DNA from: Manis javanica | Taxonomy: Eukaryota > Chordata > Mammalia > Pholidota > Manidae | Length of the DNA stretch: 64,000 nucleotides | Assembly (NCBI RefSeq): GCF_040802235.1 | Contig: NC_133158.1 | Span: forward strand, 14,472,001-14,536,000 | Reading direction: 5' to 3' | Shown: positions 1-11,613 of the stretch, piece by piece | Layout of the letters: every line of letters begins with the position of its first letter | How positions within the stretch are numbered: position 1 is the stretch's first letter | The notes under the pieces: model-generated | Database searches by the model: none | The model's input: the letters and a program-made list of their open reading frames with translations, nothing else | Told to the model about the DNA's origin: nothing | Translations under genes and position numbers: made by a program

Positions 1-447
1 GAAGAAGTGGACATTCAGAGGGACAGAAATGCTGCTTTTTGTCACTGTGTGTGGAAGGGGTCCCCTCACCTTTGTTTTCCAGCCTGGAGGCTGGTTGCAC
101 ACTGGGCACAATTGTCCGGCCTTTCTGTCTGTCTAACACCCAGTCTTGTGGCCTTTCCTTCTCTCCCAATCCATTCCCAGCAGCCACCTCGAAGTCACTG
201 GATGACCACACACACACAAGTCCGTCTGTCTGAGTTCCTGGAAAATCAACTTCTGTTTGTTCTTAATCATTTCTCTTGCAACTCTAAAGATTACACTGCG
301 GCTTTCCTGAGTCAGGAGGTAGCCAGGAGGCCAGAAAAATGCAAACACTGAAAGGAGGTCTGAAGTCTCTCCACCAGCAGCTCCCCAAGGAGAAAAGCCA
401 ATTTTTTCCATGTTGCTAGACTTTGAAAAATATGTTACCAAAAAAAT
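1..447. other. No recognisable feature
   Basis: Mixed-composition DNA with overlapping short open frames on both strands but no coding signature or repeat that I recognise. Confidence 0.5.
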
Positions 448-560
448 ATATATATATATGTACATGTATGTATGCATATATGTAGATATATATTATATAT
501 AAAGATATAAAATAATATTAAAAAGATACACATGCAGAGACATGTATACAGACATACATG
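448..560. repeat. AT-rich simple repeat
   Basis: Imperfect TATA/TGTA/CATA run. The stretch to 975 that follows holds nothing else recognised. Confidence 0.75.
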
Positions 561-975
561 AACATGTATCCTCTGCCTGCACTGTCTGTGTTGTTCGGCT
601 TCACTTGGGAACATGGTGAATTTAGGAAGCCTGTGTGGCACACTGTTAAGGCCTGGAGCTTCAGAGTCCAAGAAATCTTGGTTTAATCAAGTTCCTCTGT
701 GTACTACAAGTGGTTAAACCATCCGTGTTCACATCTATATCCTGGGGGATGTCAAAACATCCTTCACAGCAGGGCTGTGAGGATCAGATGGAAACGTCCC
801 ACACGTTGCTGATAGTCAATGAGGTCATGTGCATATTGATAAAAGTTGGCTGTTGTTATGATTATTCTTGTTTGTTTTCCACATTGGAAGTCTTGAGCCT
901 TACCTCACATAAACCACCTTGGCCTGGCTTCCTTTGTTGATTATCCTAAATATTTAGGCCAAACACCTTAGAGAA

Positions 976-1203
976 GGATTTTTCAACCTCGGCATTATTA
1001 ACATTCTAAACCAGACAACTCCTTGTTGCGGGGACTGTGCTGAGCCTTGGGTATCTTCAGCAGCACCCCTAACCTCTACCCACGAGATGCCCATAGCAAG
1101 CCACACCCCTCCCCAACTGTGACAACCAAAACTGGCTCCAGACATTACATGCGTCCCCTGGTGGGGCCAGGGGGGCAAGTTCACCCCTGGTTGAGAACCA
1201 CTG
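976..1203 (-). mobile_element. MER5A-type hAT-Charlie element
   Basis: Reverse orientation: TTTTTCAACCTCGGCATTATT at the start, then CCTCTACCCACGAGATGCC, GTGACAACCAAAACTG and TGGTTGAGAACCACTG at the end. Confidence 0.85.
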
Positions 1204-1205
1204 AG

Positions 1206-1815
1206 TCAGAATCACTCCGGACTCCTCCCTTTTCTGCACACCCTTCCACTTAACCCGTCAACAAACCCTACTGGCTTTGCTCTGAAATGACCCTGTCTTG
1301 CCCTCTCCAGTGTCACCGCCTTAATCCCAGCCACAGACATCTCTCTTCGGCGGTGCAGGCCTACTCGGCTGGCGTCCTCGTGGCCCCCACCACCCCCTGC
1401 TCACCTCCAGCCTCGCTCAGGTCAGCCATGTAGTCTCCCAGAGGCTCCTCGCCCACCACAGGCAGGCTCCCATCCCTGCAGTGGCTGTTCCGTCCCTGTG
1501 GGCAGCTCTTCCTCCCACTTACTCCACGGCTCACGCCTTCGCCATCAGGCCTCTGCTCAGGTGCAACCTTTGAGGTGAGGTCTTCCTAATCTACTCAAAA
1601 TTCTGGCAACTCAGATACTTTCTATCCCCCTCATTTCTGCTTAATTTTTCTCCATCTAAGATAGCATATTTTATTTATTTTGTTTCCCTTCCTTCACTAG
1701 ACTGTCAACTCTATGAGGGTAAGCTTTTTGTGTGTTGAGTTACTATGTTCCCCAACAGCAGACCAGTGCCTGGTGCTTAGAGGGACACAGATGTTTGACA
1801 AATGAATGGATACAC
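1206..1815 (+). repeat. L2 LINE, 3' portion
   Basis: Landmarks in order are GGCTGTTCCGTCCC, GGCCTCTGCTCAGGTG, GAGGTCTTCCTAATC, AGACTGTCAACTCTATGAGGG, CAGTGCCTGGTGC and a terminal CAAATGAATGGA. Confidence 0.75.
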
Positions 1816-1915
1816 TTACTATCATCATTTAATTTTTTAAAAATTGTAGTAAAATAGACACAACAGAAAATTTGCCATCTTAACCATGTTAGGTGTACAT
1901 TTTAATAGTATTATT
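1816..1915 (-). repeat. Old L1 (L1M-type) 3' end, first part
   Basis: AAAATTTGCCATCTTAACCA and AGGTGTACATTTTAATAGTA are the old L1 tail in reverse orientation. It is interrupted by a younger L1 and resumes at 2908. Confidence 0.7.
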
Positions 1916-2907
1916 TATTTATTTTTAACTATTAGAGAAATTTTTTTTCTTTTGATATGATTAATATACAATAACATGAGCAACACTGTGGCTACTAAAT
2001 TCCCCTCATTATTAAGTCCCCACCACATACCCCATTACAGTCACTGTCCCTCAGCATAGTAGGATGCTATAGAATCACCAAATGTCTTCTCTGTTCTATA
2101 CTACCTTCCCCATTCCCCCTCACCCCCCAATACATTATGTGTGCTAATAGTAATGCCTCTTTTTCCCCTTATCCCTCCCTTTCCACCCATCCTCCCCAGT
2201 CCCTTTCCCTTTGGTACCTGTTGGTCCATTCTTGGGTTCTGTGATTCTGCTGCTGTTTTGTTCCCTCAGTTTTTGCTTTGTTCTTATCCTCTACTGATGA
2301 GGGAAATCATTTGGTACTTGTCTTTCTCTGCCTGGCTTATCTCACTGAGCATAATACCCTCTAGCTCCATCCATGTTGTTGCAAATGGTAGGATTTGTTT
2401 TCTTCTTGTGGCTGAATAATATTTCATTGTGTATATGTACCACATCTTCTTTATCCATTCATCTACTGATGAACACTTAGGTTGCCTCCATATCTTGGCT
2501 ATTGTAAGTAGTGCTGTGATAAACATAGGGGTGCACATGTCTTTTTCAAACTGGGCTCCTGCATTCTTAGGGTAAATTCCTAGGAGTGGAGCTCCTGGGT
2601 CAAATGGTATTTCTATTTTGAGTTTTTTTGAGGAACCTCCATACTGCTTTCCACAATGGTTGAACTAATTTACATTCCCACCAGCAGTGTAGGAGGGTTC
2701 CCCTTTCTCCACATCCTCACCAACATTTGCTGTTGTTTGTCTTTTGGATGGTGGTCATCCTAGGTGGTGTGAGGTGATATCTCATTGTGGTTTTAACTTG
2801 CATTTCTCTGATGATTAGCGACGTGGAGCATCTTTTCATGTGCCTGCTGGACATCTGAATTTCTTCTTTGGAGAAGTGTCTATTCAGATCCTCTGCCTAT
2901 TTTTTAG
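1916..2907 (-). mobile_element. Younger 5'-truncated L1, nested in an old L1
   Basis: A 1-kb L1 3' end in reverse orientation. The minus strand at 2284-2538 encodes the C-terminal end of L1 ORF2 (KMWYIYTMKYYS, TTWMELEGIMLSEIS). Imperfect 15-bp target duplications (TTTAATAGTATTATT at 1901-1915, TTTAATAATATTATT at 2908-2922) flank it, and T-rich sequence at its left end represents the tail. It is truncated and has stops, so it is not active. Confidence 0.85.
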
Positions 2908-3505
2908 TTTAATAATATTATTACTAAGCCAGTCACATTGTCGTGCAACTCATCTCCAGAACTCTTTAGTCTCGCAAAACTGTAGCTCTATACCCACTTC
3001 CCCCTTCTCCCCAGCTCCTAGAAATGACCACTCCACTTTGTCTTTGCAAATGTGACAACTCTAGATGACTCATGTAAGTGGAATCACAATATTTCCTTTT
3101 GTAACCTGCTTACTTCACTTAACATAATGACTTCAAGGTTTATCCATGTGTCAGAATTTCCTTCCTTTCTAAGGCTGAATAGTATTCCACTATATGCATA
3201 TACCACAACTTTTCATCCATTCTTCTGCCAGTGGGCAGAAGTGGAATTCTGGATCGTATGGTGCTTCTATCTGTAATCTTCTGAGGGACCGCCACATTGT
3301 TCTCCATAGAGGCTGTACCGCTTTACACCGTCACCAAGTGTACAAGGGTTCCAATTCCTCTACACTCTCACCAACACTTGTGACTCTCCGATTTTTTTTA
3401 TAATAGCCATCCTAATGGGTGTGAGCTGGTATCTCATTGTGGGTTTGATCTGCATTTCCCTAAGGATTAGTGATGCTGAGCAAGTTTTTGTGTGTATCAC
3501 GACTA
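2908..3505 (-). repeat. Old L1 (L1M-type) 3' end, resumed
   Basis: Continues the 1816-1915 element: CATCTCCAGAACTCTTTAGTC, AAGTGGAATCACAATATTT, CTGAATAGTATTCCACTATATG, GTGTGAGCTGGTATCTCATTG. Confidence 0.75.
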
Positions 3506-4859
3506 TTTTCAACATCTAGATGCCTCTTCTTCACAGGCAGTGTCATAGGAATCTCCATGTCCCCCCCGACCCCCACTGCCTATCCTGCTCTAGGCGCCCT
3601 GGGACTTTAGAATCTCTGTCTCTGCCGTTACTCCGTAGGCTTCACTAGTTAGTGAAGGAAGAGGCCGCCCTTTCTCATTTGAGAACACACTAGGGATCTG
3701 AGGATTAAAGCCCATCATTTTTGTCCTTCACTGACAATCTTATGCTTCTACAGGCAATCATGTCACAGCAAAGTTGTAAGAGTAAACAATTAAATGTTCA
3801 AACTAGGACATTTATTGGGAAGACTTTCAGAAGCCCTATGAATGGATGACTCACTCAGCTGACTCACATAATTCCAATGAAACACTTGTCAATCAGATAT
3901 TTTACCCTGGGAACAGGGTTTTTCCCCCTCTATTTAAGTTTTTCCTCTTTTTGGTCTTCCAACATTTCAACTTTGAAGAGTTATTTATAGTGGCTGACTT
4001 ACTTTAACTGTATCTTGTACCTATTATCCATATTAACTAGTAAAGTCCTCGTCACTGGAACATGTTCACGTGTGCTCACTAGACTCTTAGCACAGATAAA
4101 GAACTAATAAAGGAATCTCATATCCTCGTGTTAATTTTTTCCCACGTAGAATTGATGACTTCCTCTAAGAAACTCCAAAATGTTTCCTCCAAGAAACATT
4201 AATATGTGCATATAAAAGTCTGGACTGATCAGCCTTTGAGAGGTCATTCCAGTCCACACTTGCTCTTTCTTCACCATAGCCTTAATTTTGTGTTGCAACA
4301 ATGACTGTCTTTTGACAATGAATTTGCACATATCCTAAGCCTTAGGGACACCAGATGATTGCCCAGAAGGTAAATGGTGGAGTGATCTTTCTTTCCTTTA
4401 CTCTTTTCCCTTTTTTTTTTTAAACTTCTCTTGGAATCCCTCCTTTGGTTTCTCCACATGCTGCAGTTTTCTCGTCCACCTCTTTAGTCTCCTTCAAGAG
4501 TTGCTCTCCTTCTTTTGTCTTAAAACACAGGTGCTCCTCAAGTCTCTTCACTCAGTCTCCTGCTTATTCTCTTTCTGGTCACCCCCATTCATTTCAAATG
4601 TTCATTCCCACCTCCCTGCACGAGCCCCAAATCCTCACCACGGATACAGCCTTCCTAAGTCCCAGACAGGGATCCCCAGTGCTGGCCAGACATCTTGGCA
4701 AAGCCACCACAGTGCCCTGAGCCCAGTCCGCCTCCCATACTTTTTGTATCCTACTCATCTCAGTTTACAAAACTTAGGTATCTTTTCTATTTTCGTTTCC
4801 ACTATCAACAAAAGGTAGACAGTCCTGCAAAACACTTAAAGGAGAGAAAGATTGTTTTG
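3506..4859. other. Mostly unrecognised; possible L2 piece near 4440-4740
   Basis: No gene. A C/T-rich stretch at about 4440-4740 has vague L2-like wording. The rest shows nothing I can name. Confidence 0.35.
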
Positions 4860-5130
4860 GCTTGGGGGATTCAGGGAGGGCTCCAAGGGAGAAGTGGCTT
4901 TGGGGCTGGCCTTTAAAGGATATGTTGAAGACTTTGTTAGGTAGAGGTGAGGGTGGAAGACAGTTTCCAGGCAGAGAATCAAAGAGGCCAAGAGGCCATG
5001 CTTCTCAGGGAGGAGAGTTAGCCAAACTGGCTGGAACAGACTGCGGACAGGAAGAGGCGTTCTAGGGAGAAATCACGGAGAATCATGAGCGAGAGCAAGG
5101 AGCCCGACGTGAAGTGAGATGCCCTGAGAA
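4860..5130 (-). repeat. L2 LINE fragment, reverse orientation
   Basis: GGCTGGCCTTTAAAGGAT, TTCCAGGCAGAGAATC, AGAGGCCATGC and GGCTGGAACAGA follow the reverse L2 order. Confidence 0.55.
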
Positions 5131-5794
5131 CTCGCAGAGATTTCTTAGGAATGTCACCATTTGAATTTATAATCTATTCTACCATATCCCATGTTTTGCC
5201 TTCCCTGGGAAACTTTATGTCCTTGATCAATCTCTTTCTCTGTTTCTCTCTGTCTCTGATTTTTCTTTGTATCCCCCAGCATGTTACTGAGCACACTGAA
5301 TTCTGTAAATATCTGACAAATAAATAAGATAGTAGGATAAGTATAAAGGTGTAGTGAGCACAGACAACAAACTACTACAAAAATAAATGCTCTCTTTAGT
5401 ACTTGAACTTAAGCTTTTGGGCTTCCCATCTAACCATCCACCCTGTCACTTATTACTCATTCTCCCTTTTTTCGCTCAGCTAACCAGTTCTGTTTACTTC
5501 TACTGTGTCAGGTATGATGGATACAAAAGAGTAAGGCCTCAAGAAGCTCCTTGTGGGAATCAAAATGACATGTAAACAAACTCTGAAATATGCTGCAAAG
5601 AGAGGCCTTTAAAAGTGCCTAAAGCTACAAGGAAACATGATGAAAAGAACAGCTCTCTATCTGGAATGACATCTGAGCCACACAGACCACTCATCCAAAA
5701 CATATCGTCTCCGAGGTGCCTGTCACATAACCGGAGGTATCCTGTGTGGGATGTACATGAAGTCAGGACCCCTGTTCTTAAGACTGCTTAGTAT

Positions 5795-5985
5795 AATTAA
5801 TAATAAAATACTGTCTTTATTGAGCAACTGCTGTTTCCCATGAACCCTCACATAAAGCCTTCACAGAGATAGCAACTGAGATTCAGAGAAGATAGGTAAT
5901 TTGTCCAACTGGAGTTGAGGTTGTTTCCAAAGCTCATGCTCTGTTTACTAACCACTGTCTCTCAGGAACAGTAAATAGGATATAC
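5795..5985 (-). repeat. MIR SINE, reverse orientation
   Basis: TTTATTGAGCAACTGCTGT, then CTGAGATTCAGAGAAGATAG, TAATTTGTCCAACTGG and ACTAACCACTGTCTCTC. Confidence 0.65.
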
Positions 5986-8900
5986 AAAGTGCTATGAGAA
6001 CTTAAGAAAGGGGATAAATAGAGGGAAATCTTTCTGGAATGGATGAGGTTTTATAGCAGAATAGCAACAGGATGGCTGTTACTCGTTACTAGCACTCATG
6101 AAAAAAAAATATCAAGATCTAGTGAGAGATATTTTTCACCAATCCTGCCTTGTACTCAAAGGCTCACTGAGGTATGATTTTACTGTTCTGCTCAATTTGG
6201 GTAGCTGAGGTTGTGTGCAGAAGTGACTTAGGGGTGGTATTTCTAGAATTTATTTGTTCTAACAAGTCTGTTGCAGAGTCCTCTTCTGTCCTATCCTAAC
6301 ACAATCGTAAGCATATTGGGGGCTCAAAGGTCACTACCTATTGTTACAGAAAACAAAGCCAGGGCTCTAAAAAAGATAGGCTCATCTTTTTTTCCTTGCA
6401 CACATTGTTCAACTGATATAAATCACTTTATTTGCACTGGGTCTCAGAGCAGACATTTGAGCCTTGTGTGTATAGAAGGCAAGTCACCATCTCCCTAGCT
6501 GAATAATTCATGTTGTTTGTAATGGCACCTTTAAGCCTTTCTGCTAAACTTGGAGATTAGCTTTCCCTTTTTTCTTCCTTTATCAAAGCTTATTTGGACT
6601 CAAGTTTGAACAATTCCTCAAGCTGGACTGTTCCGCTATTTGATGTAGCATTTCCAGGACTGGGAAGCAGGTTTCTGCTGGTTCTTAGGCCTGCTGCTAT
6701 ATTATTCAATGTCTTCGTAAATGATAAATAGGTTGAAAGCCTAGAACGCTATTTTCTAATTTCTCAAGGGTCTCTTTACCACCTAATTTTCTTTTCATCA
6801 AATGTTATTTACTGAGTAACTCTAATCAACGGCTTTGGTATTGTACCTTGCTGTGATTGTACAGATAATAAATGTCAGCATAGGGAGGGAAGAGATCTGA
6901 GACTCACATTTAATAATATTGTTTGTTTGAAGCTGGCTTCACTTTCATCATACTGAGTCTCAGAGGGGGCAAGACCTTTACTCAGCCATCTTGATAAGAT
7001 CCCTGGGGTCCCTATTGGGGTCTTTAGAATTTTCCATGTGGCAAACCAAGAAAAGATTTCAAAGATCCGAGAAACAAAGCAATCTATTATTTGTCTTAAA
7101 AATCATATTATATTCTCTGCTTTACAGTCACAGGAGGCATATTAATGTGCAGCCTATCAAACACATGGGAACAAAAATGTTAAATTAATGCATCACATAG
7201 AGCCTAGCAAGAAAGTCATGGTACTTGGAAGGTAGGAAGGTTAAAGCGGGAAATCACAAGGGGCAAATATGTGGATGGCACCCAGAGCCCCGTCTATCCT
7301 AGAGGAACCATTATACATCACACCAAGCACTCTTCCGTGCTGAGCTCAGATGCAGCTCAGAATCCTTCTCAACACAGGCTGCCAGGAAGCCATTGCTGAC
7401 CTTGAGCTGCCACACAGAGAACATTATAGCCATGGCTCAGCTCTTAGGTAAGTTAGGTCCAAATGCAGGGCCAGTTACAGGCCAATCCAAGAGGCTGCCT
7501 TAGAGACATTCCCTTCTGAATACCACATTTTAAAAAAAATCTAAGAAGATGGGGCTGGAGAGGGGCTCCAAGTACTAGTTCAGCATTAGGAGTGTGCCAC
7601 GGTTCTGTGGCAGCAGGTTTTCCACGACAGCTCAGTGCTGGCATTTTATGTCATTAGTAGCCAGTTTACTGCCTTGTCAACTAGTTTACCTCATTAACAG
7701 CTATTTGACCTCATTAACAATGGGCTCCTATCTGCTTCAGAGCTTTTGGCTAAGACAGTATGTCGGCTCTCCTGGCTTTTGGTAGTGGCATCCCTGACCT
7801 TCAGGCCTGAAGCTTCTAAATTTTTGCCCCGAACTCATTTCTCAAATCTTTTATACCTGAAATATAAAGAGTGGTTTTGGTTTCCCCGTATGAACTGCAG
7901 GCAAACAAGAGATACTGCATTTTACTGTTTAAAGGATAACAAAATGCGGCTGTTCTCTTCTATTATTTTGAGTTCTAAATATGGTAGCTCTTCACCCACA
8001 TGTTTTATTTCTCTAACTGTGCCTTTACGCATTACGCTTCATGACAGTTATATATAACGTCATGCCAAACACTAGTTGCTTCACCTGTGTTGTCTTGTCC
8101 TGAAACGAAGGCTTTTAGCAGTTTGAGAGCTGTGGTAAGGACTTAACGATGTCACTGTTTTCCTTGTGACCTTGTGGTTTGTATATTTTATGAAAAGCAA
8201 CTGAGAGAAGACTACAACTTATTTCAAGCTTGTGCTGCAAGGTACTTTATCATTCATGTTAATACTAGCAAAGATGAAGTTTATGGCCTCACTCAAAGAC
8301 AGAGACAGAGACAGAGAGACACATTACCTTCAGTATGGTGGGGCTCTTCTACTTGGCACCTGAAAATGAATGAGTGAGCCACTTTGTGTCCTGTCAGCTT
8401 GGCCTCAATTCAAACCTTCTAAGATCTCTTGTGTTTTGCAGAGGAGATGTCAAGGGCCACATCCCTGAATCCCCACTGTCATAGAGTTGTGGATTAGAGT
8501 TGGCCTTCAAGAAATGCATGTATGAGATCTGGAAGGTGAATGGGAAAATACTTTATTCTCTTGAGGCAGTAGTAGCCGTATACGTGGTCAGAGATGTTTT
8601 GCAAAAGCTTCCTGATGAGATCATGAAAACAAATGGACTTTATTACTTCAGAGGGAGTTGGCAAGAGTTTCCCATAGACTTGAGAATCACAACAGGCTCT
8701 GAATAAGCTCTAGGAAAGCTTTCGACTGAGATCTCCATATACTATCCCCAATTTCTACTTCCCCAGAGCTTCTAACAAGCGTGTAAGTCCCTAATTCCTA
8801 CCTTAAATTCATCACACTTTAAATACAGAGATGTTTCTTTCTCACTGTTTGAACCCTTCCTGATATAATGAAGAAATGAATGAATGCCCAGAATATATAT

Positions 8901-8999
8901 CCTAACATTATCATAGATTATCTATCACCCTAAGAAAGCAATGGAGACACAGACGCTTGCTGCCAACCAAATATTTGAGTTGCCTGTATTTTACGTTCT
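5986..8999. other. Intergenic, nothing recognised
   Basis: About 3 kb of AT-rich DNA without a recognisable gene or repeat family, except a short (CAGAGA)n run near 8298-8320. Confidence 0.45.
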
Positions 9000-9350
9000 T
9001 GCTTGTAGTTGGTTGGAGCAAGGTGACTAATGCTGGTCATGAGGCCTGTCTAAAAGCAGAGATGATGGGCCATTTCAGGGCCAAGGCACATAAGGGCTTT
9101 TCCTGCTACCTCCACACCCTCTCACTCTTCTGCAGAGGCCTTGTGCTATAATGGTATAGCTATAAGGTGGTCGAGTTCCAGTGGGCCTGGGTCTCTGAAT
9201 GTTATGAGGAGCAGAACTGCTTTGTTGATTTATATTGAACATGTAATATGAACAGGAAATAAATTTTCATTGTATGAATGCTGCTGAGATTCTGGTTCAT
9301 TTTGTTATCACAGCTAACCCTAGCCTAGCCTGACTATTTCATAGGGATAA
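9000..9350 (+). repeat. Probable MaLR (MLT1-type) LTR
   Basis: The 3' part AGGAAATAAATTTTCATTG...GCTGAGATTCTGG...CACAGCTAACCCTAGCC resembles the ends of MLT1-type LTRs. The 5' boundary is unclear. Confidence 0.4.
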
Positions 9351-9729
9351 GGCCTACTTTTTAAGATATAGCAGAGCCTATTCCCTAAATTTTGAAACCA
9401 CAGATGCACCTTCAAGTGAAATGCACTATATTATTATTAAAAGAATCTTGTTGACTTTGTCAAATTCACACAAGTTAAAACACTAAAAAGGAAAACAGAA
9501 GTAGTGTGTACAGATACATAAACGTACACATATATGTGTAAAGCACACATTCTGTTTTTAAGAACTACAAAGTAACTAACTGATAAATGAATAAAGGGCA
9601 CAAACATGTAATTCCCAGTGAAAATATTAATTCTAAGCAAATTGATATTTTCATAAAGGTATTCCCCTTTATGAGTAATAAATAGACAAATTGAAATAAG
9701 CTACCACTTTAAAGTTATGAGATTATTAA

Positions 9730-10330
9730 ATGATCCAATTTAAAAGATAATACTTCAAGTTGGTTGAATTACAAGAAAACTTGGTCACCCAAATTTTGGG
9801 AGTGGCAGTATAAACACAAGTTTTTGGAAAGGAATTTCGTAAAAAATGTGACATAAAAATGGGCCTGATCTTTGCCCCAATAATTCCATTCTGATGAATA
9901 ATTGAGAAGTGGAGGAAAGCCATATATATAAACAAGCTTGTTGCCAACATTGCATGTAATGTAAAAACTGCAAATAACAACAGATGTATTTAGATAACTA
10001 CGGTATGTTGACACGGCATGAGGTCATATAGCTTATTCAAAGGGAAATATAAAGCAGTCTCATACCTGAGCATGAATCGGGATCACACATTGCTGGGCTC
10101 TGGCCCAAGAGTTGTGGATTCAGTAGGTCTATCATGGGAGCTGAGAATCTGCCTGTCTAAGCAGTTCTCAGGTGGTGCTGGTACATACAGGCCCACGCTC
10201 TGAAAACCCCAGACGACAGGACTGACAAATATAAGGCAATATTTCTAATGCAATGCTAAGAAAGGAGACAGAAACCTGAAAACCATCCAGTAAGATACAT
10301 CTACTCAATAATGCAAAGACACATTTTGGT
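9730..10330 (+). repeat. Old L1 fragment interrupted by a short DNA element
   Basis: GGGAGTGGCAGTATAAACAC, CCCCAATAATTCCATTCTGA and TGCATGTAATGTAAAAACTG match an L1 ORF2/3' region. A MER3/MER20-type element sits at about 10085-10205. Confidence 0.5.
10085..10205 (+). mobile_element. MER3/MER20-type hAT fragment
   Basis: GTGGATTCAGTAGGTC, GAGAATCTGCCTGTCTAAGC and TCTCAGGTGGTGCTGGTAC are the interior of this hAT family; the ends are degraded. Confidence 0.55.
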
Positions 10331-11026
10331 AAAATAGTGTTTAAGAGTGCAGGATGAGGAAATGGCCAGCCTCACTGGAATTCCAGCCCTGGTACTATAG
10401 GGGCTCTATGCTCCAGTCCCACAGATACTTGAAGACTCTCTAAAAATGTTAGGAAAAAAGACTAGTAAAATATACACAGAAAACTTCAAGACAGAAATTA
10501 GTATTTAAGAGTCTAATAAAATTATGCTGAGTCAACTGAAGATCAACTTTAGTTTTACATTGATTTATTTAGAGATGTGTGTAGAGAAAATTTAAATATA
10601 TTTTCTATGGTATGGAGGGAGGCCTCTAAAAATAAGGACACTGGCTTTTTTTGGTCCATAATATTTATACACTAATGCCAACAAAGCAAACGTTAATCAG
10701 TGACAAAGGAAGGGTTCTGTGTTACCTGTGTCCCACTGCCACCCATCAGTAGGCTTCAGTCTCCAACTAAACAATGTTGGTTACACTTGATTCCACATAG
10801 GATCTACTCTGCACATAAAAGCTACAGCAGATTAAATGAGATATGTCACCAATTAAAATTCTCTAATGTCCTCCTACAGAAATTTGAAGAAAAAATCCAA
10901 ACTATATAAATAACATGACCACACAGCCCTGCCAGAGTCAGACCCAGTCTTGACTGTCTCAATTAGCTGTCATCAATGAACCCCTGCACTCAAAAGTGCT
11001 CTAGTCTGAACAGTAAGAATGAGGAT
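10331..11026. other. Intergenic, nothing recognised
   Basis: AT-rich, with only short open frames. Confidence 0.45.
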
Positions 11027-11158
11027 AGGGTTACCAGATAAAATATAAAATACCAAACATTGCAATGCACATACTAACACTAAAATTGTTTCCTTTGTTT
11101 ATCTGAAATTCAAGTTTAGCAGTTTCCAATATTTTTATTTGCTAAATCTGGCAACCCT
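11027..11158. mobile_element. Palindromic MITE (MER53-like)
   Basis: AGGGTTACCAGATAAAATA at the left end mirrors TATTTTTATTTGCTAAATCTGGCAACCCT at the right, giving long imperfect terminal inverted repeats. A second copy lies at 50409-50536. Confidence 0.65.
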
Positions 11159-11164
11159 TTTAAC

Positions 11165-11613
11165 CCCAGTGGCCCGAGGGGTTCTGTCCCTGCAGCCATT
11201 CTGTTGTCCAGGCCCCTACTCCCCTCTGCTCCAGAACTACGCGTCGTCACATGTATGAACATCCCTGCTCGTTCCCTGCCCCGGACCCTGCGTCTGCTTT
11301 TTCATCTGCCTGCATAGCTTGCCTTCTTATTCTCATCACCTGCCTCCTTTTGATCAACAGGGTTTCAGACGTCAGTTAAACACCTTCCCTGATCACCCCA
11401 GCAAAAGAAGCCCCTGTCCCGCCCCTCTTCCGTCACCATAGAAAATAACAACAGCATTCATTTTCACAGCTGTCTTTCTCTTCCCATTAGGATAAATACT
11501 CCATGAGATCAGGGGACCTCGTCTTTCTAAATTACCGCTGTGTTGGCACATACATCCCTACAGTGATGCTTGAAACAGAGTAAACACTCAATAATTATTG
11601 AATGTTAAATGGA
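11165..11613 (+). repeat. L2 LINE, 3' portion
   Basis: TCTGTTGTCCAGGCCCC, CCTTCCCTGATCACCCC, ACTCCATGAGATCAGGGGACC, then AACACTCAATAATTATTGAATG. Confidence 0.7.

Noticed and set aside
2284..2538. 84-codon minus-strand frame as a gene
   Set aside because: It is the C-terminal end of L1 ORF2 in a truncated LINE.
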